Below are positions 1-7,183 of a DNA stretch of 26,765 nt, piece after piece (positions within the stretch are counted from its first letter, which is position 1; each line of letters opens with the position of its first letter). Below the pieces are notes generated by a model that saw nothing but the letters and a program-made list of their open reading frames with translations, did not search any database and was not told the DNA's origin. Position numbers and translations under genes: made by a program. The stretch covers positions 1 to 26,765 of the forward strand of contig DATJFH010000233.1 of the NCBI GenBank assembly GCA_035495815.1, in the 5' to 3' direction. This stretch comes from DATJFH01 sp035495815 (GTDB lineage Bacteria; Acidobacteriota; Terriglobia; Bryobacterales; Bryobacteraceae).

Positions 1-372
1 GATTTCTTTCGCGACGGTGCGGGCTTCGAGGTGCACTAGGCCGGCATTGCCGCCCTTCGGGGCAATCACGGCAAGCACGCCTTTCGTGCCCGCCGCATAG
101 AGGAAAATCTGTCCCTCCGTGCCGGTGACACTGATTTCCACCAGCGCGCCCACGCTCAGGCTCTCGCTTACGCGCTTGCCCAGATTCACGGCGGCCGCGG
201 CCATGGCCGCGATCCGGTCCGCCATCGCCGCCACTCGCGCCGGGTCGGCGCCGCCTGCGATCGAATGGGCGACCGGGAGTCCCTCGGTCGATGCGATCAG
301 AACGCCGCGCAGCTCCGGAATCGCCGCCCGCAGCGTTTCAATGTTCTTCTGTAGTGCTTCCAGCTTTGCCAT
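1..372 (-). CDS. Roadblock/LC7 domain protein (MglB-like), 3' end outside window
   Basis: The reverse strand opens at an ATG at 372 and stays open for 124 codons to the window edge, so the C-terminus is missing. An AGGAG ribosome site sits 5 nt upstream (378-382). The protein begins MAKLEALQKNIETLRA, followed by ELRGVLIASTEGLPVAHS, an Ala-rich helix, and then the beta-strand/helix pattern ending in GTKGVLAVIAPKGGNAGLVH. This alternation, with the LIAS.EGLPVA strand and a late VLAVIA strand, is characteristic of Roadblock/LC7 proteins. In bacteria these are typically small-GTPase regulators such as MglB, acting in polarity or motility; that role is family knowledge and is not shown here. No GTPase partner is visible, though the downstream neighbour lies outside the window. 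It is divergent from the plus-strand gene at 681. Confidence 0.85.
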   Translation of the reverse strand, partial: MAKLEALQKNIETLRAAIPELRGVLIASTEGLPVAHSIAGGADPARVAAMADRIAAMAAAAVNLGKRVSESLSVGALVEISVTGTEGQIFLYAAGTKGVLAVIAPKGGNAGLVHLEARTVAKEI

Positions 373-499
373 AATTTCTCCTGAATCCGAATTTCTTTTT
401 TGGGTCTTAATATGTGTACCCAATATGATCGCCCGATAGGGGCATAACTTTAGGCGGGCCTCGATTTTTTTTGAACTTTCAGAACGGGAAAGCCGATGA

Positions 500-523
500 G
501 TTCAACGTGGCAACCCGTTGAAC
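500..523. repeat. Inverted repeat / stem-loop, 8-bp arms
   Basis: GTTCAACG at 500-507 is perfectly complementary to CGTTGAAC at 516-523, with an 8-nt loop. No T-run follows on either strand, so it does not look like an intrinsic terminator. In the divergent spacer it could be an operator or an RNA structure in the leader of the gene at 681. Confidence 0.45.
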
Positions 524-595
524 CGACGCTTGAAATGCAATAATGCCTTTGCGACCTGAGACTCTAGGGCCTGAGCCTCACGCTGGTAGTAAGGC

Positions 596-609
596 CGCCT
601 ACTTAGGCG
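596..609. repeat. 14-bp palindrome CGCCTA-CT-TAGGCG
   Basis: Perfect 6-bp arms are separated by 2 nt. The spacer is too short for a hairpin loop, so a dimeric DNA-binding protein is the more likely reader if it is functional. It lies about 70 bp upstream of the start at 681. The function is inferred from symmetry and location only. Confidence 0.35.
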
Positions 610-680
610 TCAAACAATAGGGGTTTTAACGACTAGTAATGATTTCGGGGGTCACTTAAGATGGGTCAATTGGGAAAACA

Positions 681-1538
681 GTGAGCCAGATGCATTGCTT
701 ATATTGCGACCGGCCGCTTGCTCTCCTGAAGAGGTTAACCGGTGACGGCGCGTTTTGTTCCAAAGAGCATCGCAAGATCTACCAGAAGGAGCACAGCCAG
801 CTCGCCGTGGCGCGTCTGCTCGAATCGCAACCCGGCAACAAAAGCCGCCGGACCGCGAGCAAGCCGGCGCCGGAGAGCAAGCCGGCCCAGGAGAGCAGGC
901 CGGCGCCGCGCGTGGAGCGTCTGCCGGAGCCGGCGGAGTTCGTTTCAGATTTCTTTCTTGGGGCGGTCGCCGCTGACGGCGGCAAACGCGGTTCCGGAGC
1001 TCCGGTCAACCGCGCCCGCGTTCCGGAATGGGCCGGGTCTTCCTACTTGCGAATCTCCGGTTTCAGCCCCCAGCCCCAGCCGCGGCCGAAGCCGGCCGGA
1101 TTCCATGCGGGACTGCCATCGGCGACGGCGCAGGGCCAGACCCCACGCGTCCTGCCCGGTGTCGCGCCCTTGCCGGGAGAACTGCGGCTGGGGGAGACCG
1201 GCGCGCACGCGCTGGCACGGCTCCAGCCCGGCCGCGCGGCTTTCCTCGCAGAACCCGCCCGCCCGGCTGCCGGTACGACGGCGGGAAGACCCCACACGGC
1301 GGCCGGACCGCGGTGGAAACCGGTCGCGGCGGTTATCCCCCGCCGTCCCATGGGTAAGATCATTCTGGTTCTCGAATCTTTTCTGCGCCGCCCTGTGCGC
1401 ATCACCGTTTCCGACAGCCTGCCGGAGAGCTTCGAGTTGCGAATCCGGGCAGTCTCCTTTCCGCGTTACTCGCCGCGCATGGGATTGCTCGAGGAGCGGC
1501 CGCTTCGGACAGATAGCCTCGAGAGCGTCTGCTCCTAG
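681..1538 (+). CDS. Hypothetical zinc-finger-like protein with Pro/Ala-rich linker
   Basis: The 285-residue product has a C6-x2-C9-x16-C26-x3-H30 pattern at its N-terminus (CLYCDRPLA...FCSKEHRKIYQKEH), which looks like a treble-clef or FCS-type zinc-binding knuckle. A basic helix and a low-complexity Pro/Ala/Arg region follow, with three near-identical 6-residue units (SKPAPE/SKPAQE/SRPAPR, DNA 858-911). A better-folded C-terminal segment of about 60 residues (MGKIILVLESFLRRPVRI...) closes it. I use the GTG at 681; an in-frame ATG at 690 is an equally possible start. No signal peptide or membrane segment is visible, so it is probably cytoplasmic. It begins the gene string and lies 35 nt before the next gene. 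The overlapping long frame at 742-1581 is Arg/Ser/Pro-rich and looks like a GC shadow. The function is not recognised. Confidence 0.7.
   Translation: MSQMHCLYCDRPLALLKRLTGDGAFCSKEHRKIYQKEHSQLAVARLLESQPGNKSRRTASKPAPESKPAQESRPAPRVERLPEPAEFVSDFFLGAVAADGGKRGSGAPVNRARVPEWAGSSYLRISGFSPQPQPRPKPAGFHAGLPSATAQGQTPRVLPGVAPLPGELRLGETGAHALARLQPGRAAFLAEPARPAAGTTAGRPHTAAGPRWKPVAAVIPRRPMGKIILVLESFLRRPVRITVSDSLPESFELRIRAVSFPRYSPRMGLLEERPLRTDSLESVCS
858..911 (+). repeat. Three tandem 18-bp repeats inside the zinc-finger protein gene
   Basis: Three imperfect 18-bp units at 858-875, 876-893 and 894-911 encode SKPAPE, SKPAQE and SRPAPR. They are in frame with the gene at 681 and look like a small expansion in its flexible linker. 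Confidence 0.75.
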
Positions 1539-1573
1539 CGGTCACCCCCCGCGGAGAGCACGGAGTCAACTGC

Positions 1574-3253
1574 ATGTCTGATACAAAATTGGATCTCAAG
1601 AATCTGGGTTCGGTACGGCTGATGGAGATCGATACGTCGACTCTGTTCCTGCCCTTCGGCCGTCCGGTAAGCGATTATCTGCTGGGCGCGGCGGGACCTC
1701 AGAACGGGCAGAGGACGTTGCTCAAGCCTGTTCCCGCCGATTTTTCTCCGGCCGTGCGCTGGACCAATTCGACCGCCGCCTGTCTGCGCACGACCGGTTT
1801 CGGGGAGCTCGAACGGGAAGGCCTGAGCCTGCCGCCGGCGACGGCCGATCCGGCGGTTGCGGACTTTCTCGCTTCCGAGCGGCCTCCGGCGAGCTCTCGC
1901 GCGGCCAGTCAGGAGAAGATCGCGCCTGCCGTCGAGCCGCAGGGCATTCCGGTTTCTAAGCCGCGAATCTCCGCGCTGCCCCTGCGTCCGCGGATGACGT
2001 TCGGGCCGCCGCCGGCGGAGAAGAACAAGCCGGCGCCGGCGCCGCCCCCGGCCCGATCCGCGGCTCCGGCCGCTCCGCCGGCCGCCAAGTCCGCTCCGCC
2101 ACCGCCGCAGCAGAAACCGGCGCCGGCTGTCACCGCCAAGCCCACTCCGCCGCCCAAGCCGACGGCGCCGGCCACGGTTCAGCCCAAGCCCGCCGCGGCC
2201 ATTCCCCCGCCTCCACGGCAGACGCCCGCCGGCGCGCCCAAGCCGGCCGCGGCCCAGCCGGTGACCAGAACAGTGAGCGCTCCGCCGGCGCCGGCCGCTT
2301 CCCAACCGAAGCCCTCGAGCGCGCCGCCGCGAGCCTCCGCTTCCCCGCGGCCCAGTCAAAATGCGGCAGCCGCGGCCGAAGAGCCCGTGGTCGTTCCGGT
2401 CAAGCCGGCCGCGCCGCAACCGGCGTCCAAATCGCCCGCGGCCGCGCCTGCCGCTCCGAAACCGGCCCCGCCAGTCCCCCCCGGACGCCAGCAGGCTTCG
2501 ACCATCAGCGTCATCGAGCAACCTCCCGCGCCGCGCCCCAAACCGGAACCCGAGCCGCCGGCCCCCAAGCCGGCTCCCGCGCGCGAGGACGTGGCCCCCC
2601 GACCGCTGTTCGAGCCGCACCTGACGATGGGCGCGGAGGCCGAATCCACCAGCTTCCTGGAACGGGTTCCGCTGCCCGTCAAGATCGGCCTCGCGCTGCT
2701 GATGGCGGCGCTGATCATTTATTTCGCCTTTCTGCGGACCGGCGAGAAGGGAGAGGCCCAAAAGGTCAGCGTGGGCGAACAGGGCTGGTCCACCGAATGG
2801 GCTTCCGACGCCAACGGCTCGCGGCGCGGACGTCAGATCACTCTCTACCGGCCTTCCACCGGCCTCGGCGACTACCAGATGCAGTTCACCGGACAGATCG
2901 AGAGCAAGGCGCTGGGCTGGGTCTTTCGCGCCGCCGACACCAAGAATTACTATGCCATGAAGCTCGAGAACCTCCGCCCCGGCGCGATGGCGCTCACGCA
3001 CTTCGCCGTGGTCGAGGGCCGGGAAAGCTCGAACTCCCAGCGCCCGTTGTCCATCGACGCGCGCCCGGGAGCGGTTTACCGCGTCAAGCTGGACGTCACC
3101 GGGCCCCGGTTTACGGTCTACATCGGCGGCGAGCCCGTCGATTTCTGGACCGATAACCGACTCAAGGCCGGCGCCGTCGGCTTCATGAACGAAAGAGACG
3201 AGCGCGGCGCCACCAGCTCGGTGCAGTTCTCATTCCCCAAAGGCGTGAAGTAA
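1574..3253 (+). CDS. Single-pass membrane protein: Pro/Ala-rich arm plus C-terminal LamG/DUF1080-like domain
   Basis: The 559-residue product has four parts. The first is an N-terminal region of about 130 residues (MSDTKLDLKNLGSVRLMEID...) without a signal peptide. The second is a long Pro/Ala/Lys-rich arm (about 139-342). The third is one hydrophobic segment at about 367-387 (KIGLALLMAALIIYFAFL). The fourth is a beta-rich domain (about 400-559) with GWVFRAADTKNYYAMKLEN, YRVKLDVTGPRFTVYIGGEP and KAGAVGFMNE, which resembles the concanavalin-like beta-sandwich of LamG or DUF1080 (glycoside-hydrolase-16-like) proteins. I infer an N-in, C-out topology with the sandwich binding a sugar or protein outside the membrane; charges flanking the segment do not settle this. 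A GGAG-type ribosome site precedes the ATG. Such Pro-rich arms resemble TonB-like spacers, but no TonB C-terminal domain is present. Catalysis is not supported. Confidence 0.75.
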   Translation: MSDTKLDLKNLGSVRLMEIDTSTLFLPFGRPVSDYLLGAAGPQNGQRTLLKPVPADFSPAVRWTNSTAACLRTTGFGELEREGLSLPPATADPAVADFLASERPPASSRAASQEKIAPAVEPQGIPVSKPRISALPLRPRMTFGPPPAEKNKPAPAPPPARSAAPAAPPAAKSAPPPPQQKPAPAVTAKPTPPPKPTAPATVQPKPAAAIPPPPRQTPAGAPKPAAAQPVTRTVSAPPAPAASQPKPSSAPPRASASPRPSQNAAAAAEEPVVVPVKPAAPQPASKSPAAAPAAPKPAPPVPPGRQQASTISVIEQPPAPRPKPEPEPPAPKPAPAREDVAPRPLFEPHLTMGAEAESTSFLERVPLPVKIGLALLMAALIIYFAFLRTGEKGEAQKVSVGEQGWSTEWASDANGSRRGRQITLYRPSTGLGDYQMQFTGQIESKALGWVFRAADTKNYYAMKLENLRPGAMALTHFAVVEGRESSNSQRPLSIDARPGAVYRVKLDVTGPRFTVYIGGEPVDFWTDNRLKAGAVGFMNERDERGATSSVQFSFPKGVK

Positions 3254-3282
3254 GACACGCGAAGACACGGAGACATATATCG

Positions 3283-4977
3283 ATGAGCGACAACGAAAAA
3301 TGGGTGTGGTCGAGCGATGATGAGCCGATAGCGGCGCTGTTCCGTCCGGAACCTTCGACCTCGAAGGCCGATCCCGGGCTGCATCTCGACCTGATGGCGC
3401 CGGAGACGGCAAAAAGCCCGGCGGTGTCGGCCAGCCTCGGCAAGGCGGTGGCGCTCCATCTGGAGGGAAAAACCGAGGCGGCGTTGAAAGAGCTCACGGC
3501 GACGATCGAAAGCGGCGAGAATCTGGCGGAGCTGCACGCGGCGCTGGGCCACATCCAATTCGAGCTCCAGCGCTATGACGACGCCGCCAAGAGTTATCTC
3601 AAGGCGGCGCAGGCGGACGCCAAAAGCAAGACCGCCAGCTACAACCGCGGCGTGTGCCTGGAGCGGCTGGAGCGCTGGGCGGAAGCAGTGGACGCGTTCC
3701 AGAAGGCGGTCGAACTCGACCCCAAGCGTCTCGAAGCCCGCCTCGGCGCGGCCGTCTGCTTCCTGCACGCGGGCTCTTTCGAAAAGGCCCTGGACGCCTT
3801 CGAGCAGTGCCTCAAGGCCAAGGCCGATCTCGAGCCGGCCCAGTTTGGGAAGGCGGTGGCGCTGCACCTGGCCGGAAAGACGGACCAGGCCGACGCGCTC
3901 TATCGCAAGCTGCTCGGCCACAATCCGAACTCGGAAGAGCTGCTCGGCAACATGGTCGCGATCGGGATCGCCCGGAAAGACAAGGCCGTGATCAAGGAGT
4001 TCTCCGAGCGGCTGTTCAAAGTCCTGCCGAATTCCGCGGCGGCGCTCGAAGGACTGGCCACGCTCGCTTTCGCGAAGGGGGATTTCGAGACCGCGGGACG
4101 GCATTGCTCGAAGCTGACGGAAATCTCGCCCAATTCCTTCGAAGCCTGGTACAACCTGGGCGTGGCCGCGCAGGAAACGGGCAAGCACGAGCAGGCGGCA
4201 AAGGCTTTCTCCCAGGCGGTCCGGATCCGGCCCGATTCCGCGGCGGCGCACGCCAACCTGGGCGCGCTCCTGCAGCAGCAGGGTGACCTGGCGGCGGCGC
4301 GCAAGGAGCACGAGCGCGCTCTGCAGCTCTCCCCCGACCTGCCGGCGGCGCTCTGGAATCTGGCCCTGGTGACCGAACGGAAAGGCGAGATGGAAGATGC
4401 CGAGAGCCTCTACTCCCGTCTGGCCAAAAAGTATCCGGATTGGGAAGACGCCTGGTTCCGCCTGGGTTATCTGCGCCTCCAGCGCAGCGATTATAAGGGA
4501 AGCGTCGAGGCATTCGAAGCCTGCTTGAAGCGCCGTCCCGAATGGGTGGACGCGCAAATGAACCTCGGGCTTTCGCACTGGAAGCAGGGCGACGTCAACG
4601 CCACCCGGAAGTCGTTTGAAAAGGCCCTGGCCGCCGACGCCAAGTCCGTGGACGCGCTGCGGGGCCTGGCGGCGCTGGCCATGGAGCGGCAGGATCTGGA
4701 ACAGGCTTACGAGCTGCAGAGCAAACTGATCGGCCTGGGCCAGCGCAGCCCCGAGCTGTTCTACAACACGGGACTGCTGCTGCAGAAGTCGGGCCAGCTC
4801 GAAGACGCGGTGAAGCTGTACCGGCAGGCGCTCCACGAGAAGCCGAATATTACCGAAGCCCTGCTGAATCTCGGCCATGCCTTGAAGGCTCTGGGTCAGG
4901 AAGACGAGGCCCGCAGCTGTTGGCGCAAAGCGCTCGAATCCAATCCGGAGCTGGCCTCGACTTACTTCAAGAGCTAG
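3283..4977 (+). CDS. Large TPR repeat protein (first of two paralogues)
   Basis: The 564-residue product lacks a signal peptide and begins MSDNEKWVWSSDDEP. From about residue 50 it is almost entirely tetratricopeptide repeats, seen as recurring W/Y.NLG, A...F.KA and P.. patterns (for example AEAVDAFQKAVELDPKR, AWYNLGVAAQETGKHEQAAK, ELFYNTGLLLQKSGQLEDA). TPR arrays are protein-protein interaction solenoids; the partner is unknown. The start is supported by GGAG 10 nt upstream and by the matching N-terminus of the paralogue at 5030. It lies 29 nt after the membrane protein gene. The short acidic/aromatic N-terminal tag is outside the repeats and is conserved between the two paralogues, suggesting a docking peptide. 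It is probably a cytoplasmic scaffold in a complex with its neighbours. Confidence 0.85.
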   Translation: MSDNEKWVWSSDDEPIAALFRPEPSTSKADPGLHLDLMAPETAKSPAVSASLGKAVALHLEGKTEAALKELTATIESGENLAELHAALGHIQFELQRYDDAAKSYLKAAQADAKSKTASYNRGVCLERLERWAEAVDAFQKAVELDPKRLEARLGAAVCFLHAGSFEKALDAFEQCLKAKADLEPAQFGKAVALHLAGKTDQADALYRKLLGHNPNSEELLGNMVAIGIARKDKAVIKEFSERLFKVLPNSAAALEGLATLAFAKGDFETAGRHCSKLTEISPNSFEAWYNLGVAAQETGKHEQAAKAFSQAVRIRPDSAAAHANLGALLQQQGDLAAARKEHERALQLSPDLPAALWNLALVTERKGEMEDAESLYSRLAKKYPDWEDAWFRLGYLRLQRSDYKGSVEAFEACLKRRPEWVDAQMNLGLSHWKQGDVNATRKSFEKALAADAKSVDALRGLAALAMERQDLEQAYELQSKLIGLGQRSPELFYNTGLLLQKSGQLEDAVKLYRQALHEKPNITEALLNLGHALKALGQEDEARSCWRKALESNPELASTYFKS

Positions 4978-5029
4978 CTCCGCGCTAAGATAATAGGCGA
5001 CGAGGTCGCGTGAATGGTTGAGCGCGTCA

Positions 5030-7108
5030 ATGATGGATAACGACAAGTGGGTTTGGGAAGATCCGGAGGAAGTCAGCCCTCTGGGCGCCCCGCTTCTCGA
5101 CGCGAAGCTCACGCCCATCATGGACTGGGTGGAGAGCGAACGGGACGCCGTTCCGCCCGCCGAGTCCGTCCCGCCGCCCGCCGAACCTGTCGCCAATCCG
5201 GAACCCTCTCCCGTGGAGACAGCGGCCGACGCCCCGCCTCCAGCGCCCGTGCCGGCGCCCGCTCCCGCAGCCGAGGCGCCGCGCGCCGCCGGCAGCGGTA
5301 TTCCGCCGAGCGTGATGCGGGCCATCGTCTACCATCTGGAAGGCAAGCTCGAAGAAGCGGTGGCGGAAATACGGATCGGTCTCAAGGCCGGTGAGCCGCT
5401 GGCCGAGCTGCACTCCGCTCTGGGCGCGCTGCTGATGGAATTGGAGCGCTACGAAGAGGCGGCGGCCAGCTACCGGGAGGTCCTGAAAGCAGATCCGAAG
5501 AATCAGACGGCCGGCCCCCACCTGGCCGCCTGCAATGAAAAGCTGAACGAAGCCAGGCAATCCCGCAAGCCGTCGCCGGCCGTGGTCAAGGCGCTCGCGC
5601 TGCATGGCGAAGGCAAGATCGAAGAAGCAGTCAAGGAATTGCAGAGAGGATTCAAGAGCGCCGCCGAGCCGCCGGCCGACGTCTGCGCGGCCCTGGGCCA
5701 CCTGCTGTTCGAGCTGGGACGGTTCGAGGCCGCCGCCGACTCGTATCGCGAAACGCTCCGGCGCGAACCGCTGCATAAGACCTGCCACTACAACCTGGCG
5801 GTGTGCCTGGAAAAAACCGGCCGCCACAAGGACGCGCTGGTCTCCTTCCGGAAGGCGCTCGAGCTCGACCCGGGCCGTCTCGAAATCGGCATCGGCGCCG
5901 GCGTCTGTCTGCTCCACCTGAAACAGTTCACGGAAGCGGCGTCGGCGTTCGAAGCCGTGCTCGCGCATCACCCCGAGGACCGGACGGCGCTGTTCGGGAG
6001 CGGCTTCGCGCTGCAGTGCGCGGGCCAGCCGGCGGCCGCCGAAGCGGCCTACCTCCGCTCCCTGGAGAAGGATCCGGCGCAGCGGGAGACGCTGCTCAAC
6101 CTGATCGCGCTGAGTGTGGAGCAGGGCAAGGACGCGGAGACGCGAACCTACGCCGGGAAGCTGCTGGCGCTCGACCCCGATTCGAAAGTGGCGCTGGAAT
6201 CGTTGATGACCCTGGACCTGGCGGAGGGCCGTTACCAGGAGGCTTACACACGGGGCGAGAAGCTGACGCGGCTCACCCCAGATTCGTTCGAAGCGTGGTT
6301 CAACTTCGGGGTGGCGTGCCAGGGCGCGAAAAAGCAGGAGCACGTGCTGGCGGCGTTCGCCAAGGCGGCGCGGCTGCGTCCGAAGTCCTTCGAGGCGCTT
6401 TCCGGCCTGGCCCAGGCGATGCAGGACCGCGGCGACCTGGCGGGGGCCAAGTCGGCCTATGAATCGGCGTTGAAGAACTCGCCCAATCATCCCGGCGTGC
6501 TGTGGAACCTGATCCTGCTGGCGGAGAAGAGCGGGAGCACGGGGGAGGCGGAGCGGCTGTGCGAACTGCTGGCGGCCAAAGGGCCGCAGCCGGAAGCGGC
6601 GCAATTCAAGCTGGGCGCGCTGCGATACGAGCGGGGCGACTACGCGGGCAGCGTCGAGGCTTACCGGAACTGCCTCAAGGAACGTCCGGACTGGCCGGCG
6701 GCGCAGCTCAATCTGGGAATGGCTTTGTGGAAAGCGGGCCAGCGCGCCGAGTCGCGCCAGAAACTGGAGAGCCTGACGGCGGCCCCGTATTCCACCGACG
6801 CGCACCACTTCCTGGCCATGATGGCGGCCGAGCGGGAAGACTACCAGAGCGCCCTGGGCTATTACAGAAAACTGGCCGAGGCCGGAGAGCGCTCTCCTGA
6901 GCTGTTTTACAACACCGGCCTGCTGCTGCAGAATCTGGGCCGGACGGACGAAGCCGCCCGGCAGTACCGGGAAGCGATTGCGGTAAAGCCCGATCTGGCG
7001 GAAGCGATACAGGCGCTGGCGCAGGTGTCGGCTGCTCCGGAAAAGGCGGACGAGTCGAGAAGGAACGGCCGCGCGAAACCGGCTCCGCAGCTGCTGAAGT
7101 CCCGGTAG
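5030..7108 (+). CDS. Large TPR repeat protein (second paralogue, with an extra duplicated module)
   Basis: The product of about 692 residues is a paralogue of the preceding gene. It begins MMDNDKWVWEDPEE, then has an acidic and Pro/Ala-rich linker (about 35-92), then TPR repeats to residue ~670 and a basic tail. Shared stretches include ALGHLLFELGRFEAAADSY, KALELDP and RSPELFYNTGLLLQ. Relative to its paralogue it carries one extra module of about 90 residues: residues 95-184 (VMRAIVYHLEGKLEEAV...) repeat as 185-274 (VVKALALHGEGKIEEAV...). I chose ATG 5030 because the paralogue starts at the same DN.KWVW tag; a TTG at 5018 in frame (GAGG at 5002-5005) and ATG 5033 are alternatives. No signal peptide is seen. 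The gene follows the first paralogue by 52 nt, consistent with tandem duplication. Confidence 0.85.
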   Translation: MMDNDKWVWEDPEEVSPLGAPLLDAKLTPIMDWVESERDAVPPAESVPPPAEPVANPEPSPVETAADAPPPAPVPAPAPAAEAPRAAGSGIPPSVMRAIVYHLEGKLEEAVAEIRIGLKAGEPLAELHSALGALLMELERYEEAAASYREVLKADPKNQTAGPHLAACNEKLNEARQSRKPSPAVVKALALHGEGKIEEAVKELQRGFKSAAEPPADVCAALGHLLFELGRFEAAADSYRETLRREPLHKTCHYNLAVCLEKTGRHKDALVSFRKALELDPGRLEIGIGAGVCLLHLKQFTEAASAFEAVLAHHPEDRTALFGSGFALQCAGQPAAAEAAYLRSLEKDPAQRETLLNLIALSVEQGKDAETRTYAGKLLALDPDSKVALESLMTLDLAEGRYQEAYTRGEKLTRLTPDSFEAWFNFGVACQGAKKQEHVLAAFAKAARLRPKSFEALSGLAQAMQDRGDLAGAKSAYESALKNSPNHPGVLWNLILLAEKSGSTGEAERLCELLAAKGPQPEAAQFKLGALRYERGDYAGSVEAYRNCLKERPDWPAAQLNLGMALWKAGQRAESRQKLESLTAAPYSTDAHHFLAMMAAEREDYQSALGYYRKLAEAGERSPELFYNTGLLLQNLGRTDEAARQYREAIAVKPDLAEAIQALAQVSAAPEKADESRRNGRAKPAPQLLKSR

Positions 7109-7183
7109 CACCGGATTTTCGGACCTCCGGCGGCATTTCCGGCTGCCTGCTCCATCGATGGTCTAAAATGAGAGCGGGATCAC

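Larger units (their letters stand above)
373..680. other. Divergent intergenic region with small inverted repeats
   Basis: This 308-bp gap separates the minus-strand Roadblock gene from the plus-strand gene string starting at 681, so it should hold promoters for both directions. It is less GC-rich than the genes. I see an 8-bp-arm hairpin (500-523), a 14-bp near-perfect palindrome (596-609) and several CTGAG/CTCA short repeats around 557-580. No convincing -35/-10 pair, tRNA, known riboswitch core or plausible ORF was recognised. Confidence 0.6.

Noticed and set aside
742..1581. 279-codon open frame overlapping the zinc-finger gene
   Set aside because: Its product is Arg/Ser/Pro-rich low-complexity sequence typical of a shifted high-GC frame; the 681 frame has a coherent Cys/His motif and folded-looking C-terminus.
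1990..2620. Repetitive GC-rich DNA as a possible CRISPR or mobile repeat
   Set aside because: It is in-frame Pro/Ala-codon low complexity with no regular spacing or conserved unit.
1535..3001. 488-codon minus-strand open frame
   Set aside because: It is antisense to the Pro/Ala-rich gene and is a Gly/Arg-rich artefact of GC-rich codons with no recognisable domain.
3118..7111. Two long minus-strand frames (735 and 694 codons) opposite the TPR genes
   Set aside because: They mirror the repetitive codon usage of the TPR genes on the other strand and show no domain; TPR genes on the plus strand are clearly real.
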